From assembly GCA_036346255.1 (NCBI GenBank), contig CM070634.1:82153020-82217019 (forward strand): a stretch of DNA of 64,000 bases. The letters run 5' to 3'. The position numbers and the translations under genes are program-made. This DNA is from Ampelocalamus luodianensis (Eukaryota > Streptophyta > Magnoliopsida > Poales > Poaceae). Numbering within the stretch: position 1 is the first letter of the stretch; every line of letters starts with the position of its first letter. A model generated the notes under the pieces. The model was not told where the DNA came from, made no database searches, and worked only from the letters and a program-made list of their open reading frames with translations. Below, one piece after another: positions 44,374 through 54,656 of this stretch.

Positions 44374-46511
44374 GTAATATGATTCTTTTAATCCGTAGCA
44401 ACACACAGATATTGAACTAGTGATTAAAATAGTTTGATGCTAGTTTGTGGACAAATACAACTGTAGTACGTGGTGTGGCGCCTTGTGCGTGCCTCTTGCT
44501 ACGCATGCAGCCCAACCGGACAAATTAAATCACGTACGTAACGATTTTCGTCTTGCCGGCGGTGCATGCAGGTGGGATTCTTTTTGTAGCAACGCACAAA
44601 AGTCTACTTTTGATGAACGGTTGGAGATAGACAACGGTGCACTAATTGCACATGTATCATGTACGCCTGTCGTTGGTGATGTATGAACGTTGCCAAGTTA
44701 ATTTCCTCTATGCTGACAACATCACTTGTCGCGAATTCACATGTGTTTCTCTTGTCTGTTAGAACAACATTGGGCGTGTCTTGGTTTAAAAAAGAACAAC
44801 CCTTAAAAAAGGAGAGATTAATTTAGGTTTACAAGGTGAGATCTTTTCAAAATTCGAAGATTCATACTAGTAGTTTATGGAATTTGCGCCGTTCGATTGA
44901 GATATATAGGAACGAAGAGTGGTGTGTTCACATACACTGAAGGTTAATTTGGATAAACAAACAAGTATTATACGCAGAGATGCTGGTATAAAAGCACAGA
45001 TTGATTGATTGTACACGATTCCCCGAAAGGAAAGAAGAAACAAAAACCAAATAAAATGAGGTTGCCAGTACTGTACACGACGCCTACACGAGAGCAGGCG
45101 ATAAATACGTAGACCCCACGGTATACTTCACACCTTCTTACCACGTGTCCAAGTGGGCCAAGGGGCCTTTACTAGGCCCATTAATTTTCTAATGTAGTTA
45201 ATTATTGACGTCCTCCATCTTTAATTTCAGCAATTTTTCTCTCTTCAATATGTACTCCTATCAATCATACTGATTGCTGATCACAGCCTCTATCAAATCA
45301 AAAAAGAAAAAAAAACGCTGATAGCAGAAAGCTTCAAGAATTAGAAATTATCGTTCAAAAGATTTTGGTACTCTCTTTTGGTCTTTCTGGGCAATATTTT
45401 TGCATCAGATGCATACACACAATCAATAAGAGCAGCCTATGTAAGGCAATAATCAATGGCATCTTTGTTTCATGTTCATAGCGCTAAAACGATGAGTAAA
45501 TCCGACCGGGATAGCATAGTAACAAAAGTCCCCTGATCGAGTTGAATGACGAAAGCACTTTAGCGCGATGTGTATGAACTGCGACCGAATGGTTCTCGAG
45601 CATATGGTTATAAGAAAACTGCATATTAATTCAAGTATATAATGTATCTGGATCTTACCAGATGCAACAAAATTTGTCGTACTCAAGGCAACCACGTGCC
45701 ATTATTACTCACATGTCCTTGGTTTAAAAATATTTGACGTTTTAGAAAGCGTGCAGCTAATTTTTTTTTTACATTGACCGATAATATATATATATATATA
45801 TATTATCGGCAATGTAAAAATGATAATATGAAAATGATATGATTAGATTGCTTATGAAAAATATTTTAATAATATAATAATTTTATATAATTTCATGAAT
45901 ATATTAATATAAAAAATTATATATTCTTGAACACAGCCGGGCTAGCTATCTAGATCACTAAATTCGTACAGGTCTATGTAGCTACTCCTAATTATGACGA
46001 TGAACTAGTTAGTTCAGATCACAATTAATAGTTTGACTTGGTCGATCGAGCTCTTACGTGTAACAACCTCCTTATGCATTCGTTGTTATACTAACGAATC
46101 GAAGAGAAATGTTGGATTTCCATCTCTGCACACCTGAATCAGCTCTACCACTTAATTACATGGTTTGATAGTACTACATTCAATTCACCGGACGCATGCA
46201 AGTTGTCGTACTGGGTAGTTGTTCGTTAACAAGCTAGGTTAAACTAAATGTGTTTAAGAATCGATCATGTACGAAACAAAATGACGCTGTAATATGGAGT
46301 TTGTACTTACCGAAAGAAGCTAGCCCCTTTCCCGTTATTTGTGGATTTATTGGGATTTTCTTTCGATCAAGATGTATATATCTAAGTTTGAATCAATTTC
46401 ATTTGAGACGTATCTGTAAAATTTGATGCTATTTCTTTTTTAGACTCCTGTGATTGAGACTAGCTTGTTAATTATTTACTCGTTGGTTAATTTCTTCATT
46501 CCTAGCTAGAG
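44374..46511. other. Unassigned intergenic, A+T-rich
   Basis: No open frame with a recognisable domain and no transposon coding motif. It contains the AT hairpin at 45766-45820 and scattered short direct repeats. The sequence around 45000-45300 has a low-copy look (no repeats shared with the rest of the window) but no gene signal. Confidence 0.4.
45766..45820. repeat. Long AT-rich hairpin
   Basis: The left arm TTTTTACATTGACCGATAAT and the right arm ATTATCGGCAATGTAAAAA are inverted copies differing by one bulged A, with a central (AT)n run. Nearly the whole 55 bases can pair. It could be a tiny MITE end pair or a cruciform-prone site. Confidence 0.85.
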
Positions 46512-46613
46512 CTAGCGCCTGCGCACGAGCTGACACGACGACTTTAATTAACGGATCAACAACTAGCGCCTGCGCACGAGCTGACACGACGACTCTAATT
46601 AACGGATCAACAC
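46512..46613. repeat. 51-bp tandem duplication
   Basis: Two copies of a unit starting CTAGCGCCTGCGCACGAGCT at 46512 and 46563 differ by one base (CTTTAATTAA against CTCTAATTAA). The near identity implies a recent event. Confidence 0.9.
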
Positions 46614-47097
46614 TCAAATCAAGAGGAGTAGATCTGTAGATGACACCGGAGGTGATTTACCTTTAAGTCCGAAAAGCACTGTTCAGAAACAAATTGTCGG
46701 CGAACACTTACCATTTGTTGTTGGTAAATAGTACTGTACAGTCATCCGGAGTGAGCGATATTTCCGAACACCTCGCTTCTATTTACTTCACTTATTTTTA
46801 CCGTCCCCACCGCCCCCACTTCATTCACTCCCTCGATCCAAATCCAGCACTAGCGCTCTTCATCTCCCCCAAATCCCCTCATCCTCGGTCCCATCTCCAA
46901 ATCCTTCGGTCCAAATCCAGCACGACCGAAGGAGGCCTGCTCGTGGCGGCCTCCAGGGACTGCATGGTAGCACAGGCTGGTGATCGCGCCCAGGCAAGTG
47001 TCGGTGCCGGCCAAGATGGTCGCTATAGTCCCGAATCAAGCGCTGAAGCGGGCGGTCGCGTAGAGCTAGGCGCCAGAGCAACCGATCGAGCCAATTG

Positions 47098-47256
47098 CTT
47101 CACGATTACCCGGTCTGTGACAAGGTGTTCAAGACGAGGCTGCACCCATGCGAGTTCTGCATGAGCACTTTCCCCAGCTCCTCGGCGCTTCGCTCGCACG
47201 TGACGCACAACGAGACCTACGGCGGCAACCCTCAAATTTCCACACTCGCAAGATAG
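47098..47256 (+). pseudogene. C2H2 zinc-finger gene fragment
   Basis: In one plus-strand frame the sequence VCDKVFKTRLHPCEFCMSTF is followed by PSSSALRSHVTHNETYGG and a stop at 47254. CEFC, the Phe and Leu spacers and two His residues mark a C2H2 finger, though the His spacing is one residue short. An incomplete first finger (CDKVF) precedes it. There is no in-frame ATG and nothing recognisable upstream in frame, so this is a fragment. C2H2 proteins usually bind DNA as transcription regulators; this piece cannot be a working one. Confidence 0.6.
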
Positions 47257-47331
47257 GTAATCACTTGTTCTTATCCTCTGTTTCTGAGTATGATGTTGCA
47301 AAAATGGTGAATTGTTGTGATGTTGCAGCCC

Positions 47332-47650
47332 GTTGAAACAATTGTTGCAACCCGTTGTAAAGAATGTTGCGTACTGTTCTTTAAGATGTTGCTCCCCGTA
47401 TAAAAAATGTTGCATCTGTAGAAAAAAATATTGCATCTGTAGAAAAAAAAATGTTGCATTCTATTCACATTGATGTTTCAAGATTTTGGTCTGTTGAAAA
47501 AATTGTTGCAACCTGTTGTAAAGAATGTTGCGTACTGTTTTTTGAGATGTTGCGTCCCGTATAAAAAATATTGCATCTGTAGAAAAATATTGCATACTAT
47601 TCACAGTGATGTTGCAAGATTTTTCAATGTATTTTTTTCAGATGCTTTGT
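47332..47650. repeat. 161-bp tandem duplication, TGTTGCA-rich
   Basis: A unit starting GTTGAAACAATTGTTGCAAC at 47332 recurs at 47493 with small changes. Inside, the short motif ATGTTGC recurs every 20-40 bp. The stretch is non-coding. Confidence 0.8.
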
Positions 47651-47812
47651 TTTGATTCTAAGCTTTTTTGAGATGATGGTCACGGTGATATTCTTTGAGA
47701 TGATGTAGATGCTTCTGTTCATGGTGATGTTCGTTGAAATGATGCGTATGAATTGTTCATATGTTACGCACTTTCTGAATTTTGTTGTGTGCTAACACAA
47801 CGATGTTGCAAT

Positions 47813-47849
47813 CGGACCGTACGGTGGGAAGCCTCCCACCGTACGTCCG
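47813..47849. repeat. Short perfect-stem hairpin
   Basis: GTACGGTGGGA and TCCCACCGTAC pair around a four-base loop; with one bulged C the stem extends to CGGAC/GTCCG. It lies at the right side of the putative transposon and may be its subterminal hairpin. Confidence 0.8.
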
Positions 47850-47880
47850 AGCCGTAGTTGCACCCTTTATTGTTTGATCG

Positions 47881-48639
47881 GACGACATGCATGTCGCCAC
47901 ACTACACACGACTTAAGCTGATCCACATCTAGAATACGTAGTATATGACTAGTTAGGTGTCCGTGCGTTGTAATGAAAAACCAAACTTTGGAGTAATGAA
48001 TATTTTATTGTAGCTATACATTCATGCTTGTAGGTATGGAAGGTATAGAACACATTAAGATGAGACTCATGGCCAAGTAGCATTTACAAAAATGCATTGT
48101 CAATTCCAAACTTCCAATTCCTTTATTGTCAATTCTCGAATTGATGATTATATTTCTTTCATTTTAGCGCTCCTATCTTATATTTTTGATGTTCCAAACT
48201 TTCGATTTCTACTATAGTTTTACAAATGTGAAAAAGTAACTAAGATTTAAAATTTGAACTTTTCGTAACCTTGCTGGCTATTTAGAAAACCTGAACTAAC
48301 TAGGATTTTTTTATATCAGATAGAGTCCACCATCATCACTAGTGTTGGCATTCCAACTGTTGGCCAACGAACAACGGGAAACATTAGCATTTGAGATGGA
48401 TAAGATACATCAATTAGGGGAAGATAACCGCAATGTTTTATACCATGGAACATTAATATTCATACATACATTGAAGTGTGACTAAATGAACTAATGAATC
48501 TAATCTGAAATCTCATACATAGTAACCAACCAATTCTGAAAGGAATCTAATATGAAAACTCATGTATAGTAACCAACCAAAGCTTGAAGAGATGGAATAG
48601 AACCAAGTTCAATACATCACAACACATGATAAACATGAG
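47881..48639. other. Unassigned intergenic
   Basis: A+T-rich, with no open frame of note and no recognised repeat. The right part may be 3' UTR of the bHLH pseudogene. Confidence 0.4.
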
Positions 48640-49966
48640 GCAATTCAAGCTCACATCTTTGTGTAGGAGTGTAGCCAGGTTACTGAAGTCAAGTGGATTC
48701 ACAATTGCCAGCTTCATAGACAAGAACTAAAACCACAAAACAACGAAATTGATCAAAATTTTGAGTGACGCATCCCATGGCATTAAACAATTTCAGCAGG
48801 CATGCTCTTATCTCGACTTGCATTGCAACGATTGCACATAGTTTATGATCTCATCAAGCATGAGTGCCTTGCCAATCTCCTACAATTACAGACAACATTT
48901 GGCCTAACAAATTATTAACCTTGCGCATAAAGACTATCAACTACTTGTTCTTTTCGGTTTCTCATTTAGAAATCACTAATTGATACATTGTCACATCCTG
49001 GAACCAAGTCCCGGAGAACCTTCATCCTCTGGCTAATCCTCTCTCTTCTCACCTACCAATATAGAAAGCAATTCAATATGCCACGAATGAATTCAACAAA
49101 CGGGGAAAAACATAGCAGCATCATGAACAAAATTGCACCCTTTTCGCAAGGCTGTGGCTATCAGTTGCCTTCCCTCTCATCGCCTGTACATGGATGTAGT
49201 CCTTGGGGGGCTCCATCGGCTTGGCATTCTTCTCCTTGCCTTGCTTCTGCCAGTTGTCCTCAACGGAGCTGTCGCTCCCAGCCTGCTTCGCCTTTGGCTT
49301 TACCGGGCTATCCTTCTTCTCACCCTCCTCCATCTTGCACCTCTTTGCATCTGATTCCTTCTACTCCCCTATCTGAAACCAGAATTGACGCAACCGTTAG
49401 TGTTAGTGGCACATAGCAAGAGCAAATCAACCCAATTAGCGAACAAAGCAAAGCTCACCTGGCAAGAGGTGCTCGAGGAAGGCTCCTTGCCTTTGCCTTT
49501 GGCCGCTGGCGCCTCCTCTTCTTGGCATTAGCATCCTTCATTACTGAGGCAGGGTTGGACACAGAGGACGCCTCCCGTGAGCCTCCACTGCCGCCCCCGA
49601 ACTCTCCATTGCTTGCGGCGGGCACCGACGGGGGCATCCTGAAGAGCCCGACAGCCCCGACAAAGCGCTGACGTTGAAGCTAGACAACGACGCCGCCCGT
49701 TCCGTGAACCCCGCATCGCCGCAAAACTTCTCCTGGCAGTCCCCGCCCCTACCAGCTGCCACCGCCGCCATGACTTCGTCTAGCACCAGCATGCCATCCA
49801 ACACACCAAAGTCAAGCCTCGGCGACGAGTTGAGCAGGCTAGCAATGTAGTCACCGCAACCGCCACCTACATCGGCCCTGCTCTCCATCGCAGCCTCAAG
49901 AAACCAATTAACCAAGGACGCGTGGAGTGCCGGAGGCGTGGGTGCTTGGAGCAGTAACGGTTTCAA
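48640..49966 (-). pseudogene. bHLH transcription factor pseudogene (subfamily XII type)
   Basis: Minus strand, five exon remnants. Exon 1, from about 49888 (or 49966) to 49459: MESRADVGGGCGDYIASLLN, then a frameshift near 49670, then SREASSVSNPASVMKDANAK. Exon 2, 49372-49139: TAG at its fourth codon, then PKDYIHVQAMRGKATDSHSL, the basic region; its donor is GTGCAA. Exon 3, 49052-48987: VRRERISQRMKVLRDLVPGC, helix 1. Exon 4, 48879-48812: EIGKALMLDEIINYVQSLQ, helix 2; it has a 1-base deletion and the donor GT has become AT. Exon 5, from 48726: FLSMKLAIVNPLDF. Members of this plant bHLH group bind E-box DNA in the nucleus. Here two basic-region Arg-type positions look altered (HVQAMRGK), and the stop, frameshifts and lost splice site show decay. 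Introns are retained, so it is not a retrocopy. Confidence 0.88.
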
Positions 49967-50960
49967 TCACAGAACTGTCAACCAAGAGGAGGCGATGGTT
50001 GTGGCCGGGTAGGTGCAAATCGGGAGAGGGGGGGATGAGATGGGACGAGGGATTGAGGGGAACATGGAGTTGTATAGGATTCGTGGATTCAGTTGAAGGG
50101 AGAGGAGTAGTTGCTGCTTGATCGTGGGAGAAGAGGGGAATTGGGGAAGTAACGAGTAAACTGCACCAAAATGTTCGGCCCCACTTGTCGGCGCGGGGCG
50201 CACTAAGCATACTGACGAGTTGCACTGAACATATGTACTTGGGGGTGGGGTGGGACGATTGCCCCCGCTGCGTGGGGGTAAACCCTAATCTTTATTAGTT
50301 AAGATAAGATTGGAGTGATTAACACCTTTCAATCATGTAATAAAGCTACAATGTTTCAAACCCAAATAACTAACTTCTCAACTGTCACTGGACTGTGAAA
50401 GGATTAATTGTTTTGATTATGTTACTACTGGTTGCCTTTCCCAACTTGGCTAATTCAGTTTGCTCTTGCTGAAATTAAATGAAGACACAACTTCACATAA
50501 CCAAAAAAAAGAAAAAGAAAGCTGCATGCCATTATAAATGTAAAACAGAGACACAATTAGTAGGAGAACATCAAGGGAGGAAATAAAAGAAATCACCGCC
50601 AATCGATCGATGGACGATGGCAACAAACAAACAAACAAATCTAGTATTTTCGTCCCTTTCCGGCCAATAAAATGGTGCTAGCTAGTTATTGATCGATCGA
50701 AAAGTCAAATGAGCCTTAAATTTTGAGCAAATGAGTTTCCTATACTGGTCACTTTCTCTCTTCTTTCCTTATTAATACGTGTAGCAACACATGATCCAGA
50801 CCAATGCAGCTGGGGTAGAGTTCCCGATCTCACGTGTGACTGGTTCTCAGGATTTGAGCTGTGATTTTCAGCGAGCCCTTCTCTTTGAAAAACGCAGGTG
50901 ATGTGCATTATTTTAGTTAAGTGAGAATTGCTATACATATACTATAAACATTACATTATT
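49967..50960. other. Former promoter side of the bHLH pseudogene; otherwise unassigned
   Basis: 49967-50300 is G-rich and may be the old 5' region of the bHLH gene. 50300-50960 is A+T-rich with no coding signal and no recognised element. Confidence 0.35.
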
Positions 50961-50974
50961 AAACACTTATAACT

Positions 50975-51244
50975 GAGGACCGAGCTGGAGCTCGGTTGGC
51001 TTGGTGCAAGGGTGTTCGCCCAGTTCGATCCCCTAGAATTGCACCCGTGCACCTCACCTGATTTATTAGAACAGGGTAAACACGCATGCACGTTTGTTGG
51101 AAAAGCTTGTGCCCGCACTTCGTGAGGCTTCGGTGTCTCCATAAAATCCCCAATGTATCTAAAGGAACACGAACGTATGTGTGTGCGTGTGGTGCTATGA
51201 GTGGCATGTGTGTTGAATATGTGTGTCTGCCTTATACCCTCTAA
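50975..51244 (+). mobile_element. tRNA-derived SINE with 14-bp target duplication
   Basis: The 270-bp body begins GAGGACCGAGCTGGAGCTCG and has a pol III A-box-like TTGGCTTGGTGC (about 50997) and a B-box-like GTTCGATCCC (about 51023). It is flanked by the exact duplication AAACACTTATAACT at 50961-50974 and 51245-51258. The 3' end is GTGT-rich, then CCTTATACCCTCTAA. The box layout and target duplication show LINE-mediated retroposition. It is not a tRNA gene, since no acceptor stem or anticodon arm forms. Confidence 0.88.
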
Positions 51245-51258
51245 AAACACTTATAACT

Positions 51259-51990
51259 AATATATGTGTAATACTGCTCGATATACAAAACTATCGGTAG
51301 ATGCTGGCCACACACTACGAGAATACGTATATGTCTTGATAGCCGCTCGTATATTCCTAATGGTCCCAGGAATACTTGTCGAGAAAAACCTATGTCTGAT
51401 GTGTAGCCAATGGTCAACATGGATAAGAGGAATGCCGCTGATGACAGTTCAAGCCAAAAATTAACAGGACATGTGATGTCTATTACGAAAGTTCCACCTA
51501 TGTGCACCGTCATGGACTATGGCACCCTTCTCCAGGGTTTAAAAAACCGGTTTGTGATTTTTAACGGGGTCGGTAGGGCCGATGATCGGAAAATTTTGGC
51601 ATAAATTTTCAAATCAAAATTTGAATTTTTTGAAGTTATAACAAAAAAACTAAACAAATAGTGCAGTTTTGAGGGCCCAAGACCTCCTTCTAGGCTAAGA
51701 ACCTTACACCAAGATGCATGCACACATGTGCTTAGACATAGTTTCAAATTTCTTTTATATTGGACAAAATTCACCCAAAACCGATTTTTTTTGGCCGATT
51801 TGGATTTCTACCAGGGGTGGCGGTAAGACCGATTTTTTGATTCGTGCCCTTCTCCACCTCCTCTCATATCGCATAAGAAAAGAAAAAACAAGCATATTGG
51901 TGGGTTGGGGGAGGGGGGCATGCCTCCTGCTGATCTCCCCCTCACTCCGACACAAATCACCTCGGCCTAGACCTGTTCATGGGCAGCACG
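51259..51990. other. Unassigned; transposon-like
   Basis: 51540-51850 contains GGTTTAAAAAACCGG-like and CCAAAACCGATTTT motifs in opposed orientation, which suggests a small DNA element, but ends were not resolved. No gene. Confidence 0.3.
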
Positions 51991-52980
51991 TGTAACACTC
52001 CGGTCTAACACGGAGCCTAGAATACCATTAACTATACTAACTATCAATTTTAACATCATTTTACAATAAATTACAGTAAACATCTCAACGATAAAACCCA
52101 TCCACGAATCACATTAAAATAAGTATAATGATATAACAATCATGGATAATTAATCTCTAGGAAGCATAGCAAACTAATAATCCAAAAACAATGCAAAACC
52201 AATCGAGTCTATTGAATGAATAATCAACTCCAACCTATCATCTAGGACTATTCAAAACTAATAAGTCCTAAATATAATTCATCACTCTATAATAAAGGTT
52301 ATCATGTCCAATGAATCAAGTAATTGAGTGCGGGTTTGTAGTTCCAAGCGTGCTAGCCGTTCCCAAGTGAAATATCGTTAATGATCACCTAAAAATAACA
52401 ATAAAGCAAGAGTGGGTTCAAGACTCAGTAAATACATAATAAAGTCATAAACAACAGTTTATCAACTATAATCAAGGTTACCATCATTATCTATCTATTT
52501 AATGTCATTCTCATACTCAAATAAACAAGTTATATTACATATAGGTAAATTTGCATAATTTAACAATTTACTCATATATGCAAATGCACCATCATGCTCA
52601 TGCTCATATGCATCTCATCAGCTGATACCGGTATAGCGGAGTATTCACCCGGCGATGACACACTCTTCCCCCATTTTCGTTACGATAGGGTCCCTACATT
52701 GTAGGACTCTAACTAGACCATACAAATGTAAGACTTTATCTAGAGCACTCCGGACTAGTCATGTATCTTTCTCACCGACCTCAACGGAATAATTACATGA
52801 CTTTCTCACCGACCTAGCTAGTGCACTCTTGTCATAATGAATGTAAATGATGCAACATCATAATTAATTATTTGCACATCTCGTCTCATTAACTCAATAT
52901 CTCATTCTCATTATCTCAATATCATAATCTCATTAACTCGATGTCATCAATATCATGTATATGAATAAGATTAAATGAAA
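51991..52980 (-). mobile_element. Ty3/gypsy-like LTR remnant
   Basis: Begins TGTAACACTCCGGTCTAACA and is A+T-rich, with a GACTCAGTAAATACATAATA segment at about 52425 that resembles GTGAGTACATAAAGTATTTA at 26900 in the gypsy-family LTR. The right side is cut off where a copia fragment begins. Orientation is inferred from that resemblance. Confidence 0.4.
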
Positions 52981-52994
52981 GCATAATAAATAAC

Positions 52995-53432
52995 GTGATA
53001 AATAATATTAATGACAATGGCGAACAACCCATTGTTTCGTGGAAGTCTTCTAAACATACTATCCTTACACGGTCCACCATGGAGGCTGAGTTGGTAGGTC
53101 TTGACTCAGCGACAGTAGAGGCAGAATGGATTAGAGAACTCCTTTCTGCCTTACTGGTGCTGAAAAAGTCAATTCCAAATATATTAATCTACCACGATAA
53201 CCAAACCGTTTTGGTTAAGGCGAAGAGTAGGAAGGACAATATTAAGTCCTTAAAACATACAAAGAGGCGACTTAAGTCAGTAAGGTATGCCAGAGAGATG
53301 GGTGTAATTTCTGTGGAATACATCCAGTCTGAAAGGAACTTGGCAGATCATTTCACCAAAAGAATGGCGTGGAAGGGCATCTTTGCAGCGTCAAAGAGAA
53401 TGGGCTCATACCCTTGTAAAGGCCTATGTTAG
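52995..53432 (+). pseudogene. Ty1/copia RNase H fragment
   Basis: A 145-codon frame holds only the end of a copia pol: SWKSSKHTILTRSTMEAELV (the conserved STxEAE motif), then ILIYHDNQTVLVKAKSRKDN, KHTKRRLKSVRYAREMGVIS and YIQSERNLADHFTKRM. This is the RNase H domain, which removes the RNA template during reverse transcription. Reverse transcriptase and everything before it are absent, and the frame begins abruptly after A+T-rich DNA, so it is a truncated relic. It belongs to a copia family different from the Sirevirus at 28344. Post-pol sequence probably runs on to about 53690, where a TGTTGACG sequence might start an LTR. Confidence 0.82.
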
Positions 53433-54600
53433 TGGTAACCTATCCTAGTAGATCGGAGATCCTATGAACTAGGCTCTAGGACAACAAACTATATGGGATT
53501 AGAGAGCACATCTAAGGGTCCAATTAGTTGCAGTGCTCTTTCTGTATGAGAGGTTGAGCAATAGCTCTTAATGAATTCGATACCTATATAACATCGAGAG
53601 TCATCCTATAGGATTCCCTAAAGAATTCACCTACTTGAGCATGATCGTGAGGTCGCGATCAAAGAAAGATAAGGGAATATGTTGACGATCAAGTTACCGA
53701 TCTTACGAAATAAAATAGAGGAAATGGCACGGAGTTTTTGGGATAGAATGAGACCGCTCTTTATTGCAATGAACTAGAACCTTACAGGTGTTGCCCTTGA
53801 CAAGGCAGTGGACTAGCACTAAGTACATAGAACGTGTTACTATTCTAATGCTTCAATTGTCTTTGAATCACTAGTTCTTGTGTGTGGTGTTGGATTGTGG
53901 TCGAGTGGATTCATCCTCTTCTCTTCCCTTGATCTCCCTTTAAATAACTGATGAAGTGGTGGCAATTACTCCTTGAGACACCTATTGGAAACATCACGAC
54001 TAGTCAGAGAGAGGCGGTGGTTGACCATGTATCAACCGTTCGGCAGTTGATGCTAGTGAAAGACATAACCACATGGCGGTTGTTGTCAGTGACTTAGAGC
54101 TATAAAATGTCGTACGGTTTGGAACAAATAAGGCACATGTTCCATTCATCATACGGAAGGAATATGCTTAGAACAGGTCCAAGTTCCAGTTCATAGTTCA
54201 TACGAGTAGTCATCTGGTTGGGGACTAGGTATAGGACCTCATCTGACCACAGTATCCACTATGTAACCTCTGGAATCCTTACGACCATAAGCGTCGTTAG
54301 CCTTTAGGGGTTACGACCACGCAGTCGTGCAGTCTTTAATTAAATAAGAGAATATTTAGAGATTTTAATCCTCGTCAGCAAGCCCCTGAACTTCAAGTGA
54401 ATATGTCGTGTGAAACCTTCTCTGATGAAATCGCATCAGGAAGACCATCATTTAATAGCGCAATAAGCGAGATGGTCTATATTCATTTTAAAGTTGAGAA
54501 ACCATCTAGGGAACCGAAGAGTCCTATGTCTGTTGGATATCAAAAAAACGTTTGTATCCGTTGGACTTTTGGGTAATTCCTCTTTGCAGTTAAGAAAAGA
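53433..54600 (+). other. Copia tail and upstream region of the PF04195-like element
   Basis: No coding region. TGTTGACGATCAAG at about 53691 is a possible LTR start for the copia relic. The rest leads to the TATA box at 54604 and may be the leader or LTR of the element that follows. No second copy was found to prove LTR limits. Confidence 0.35.
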
Positions 54601-54603
54601 GGC

Positions 54604-54611
54604 TATATAAA
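54604..54611 (+). promoter_or_regulatory. TATA box before the PF04195-like gene
   Basis: TATATAAA lies 53 bp before the ATG at 54657 and 143 bp before an in-frame ATG (MPDSITKW) at 54747, as expected for a plant promoter. Confidence 0.55.
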
Positions 54612-54656
54612 CCCCATTATGCATGGCTTTAGGGTTTTTACACTCTCAAGCTTTCC

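Larger units (their letters stand above)
46690..47880. mobile_element. Probable DNA transposon with captured gene debris
   Basis: A C2H2 zinc-finger fragment (47098-47256) is followed by a TGTTGCA-rich repeat region (47270-47650) and a perfect-stem hairpin (47813-47849). Captured exon plus subterminal repeats is how gene-carrying MULEs or Helitrons look, but I could not match termini, so the class is open. Confidence 0.4.

Noticed and set aside
50990..51040. Possible tRNA gene
   Set aside because: Only A-box-like and B-box-like stretches are present, without acceptor, D, anticodon and T arms. The 14-bp target duplication shows a SINE.
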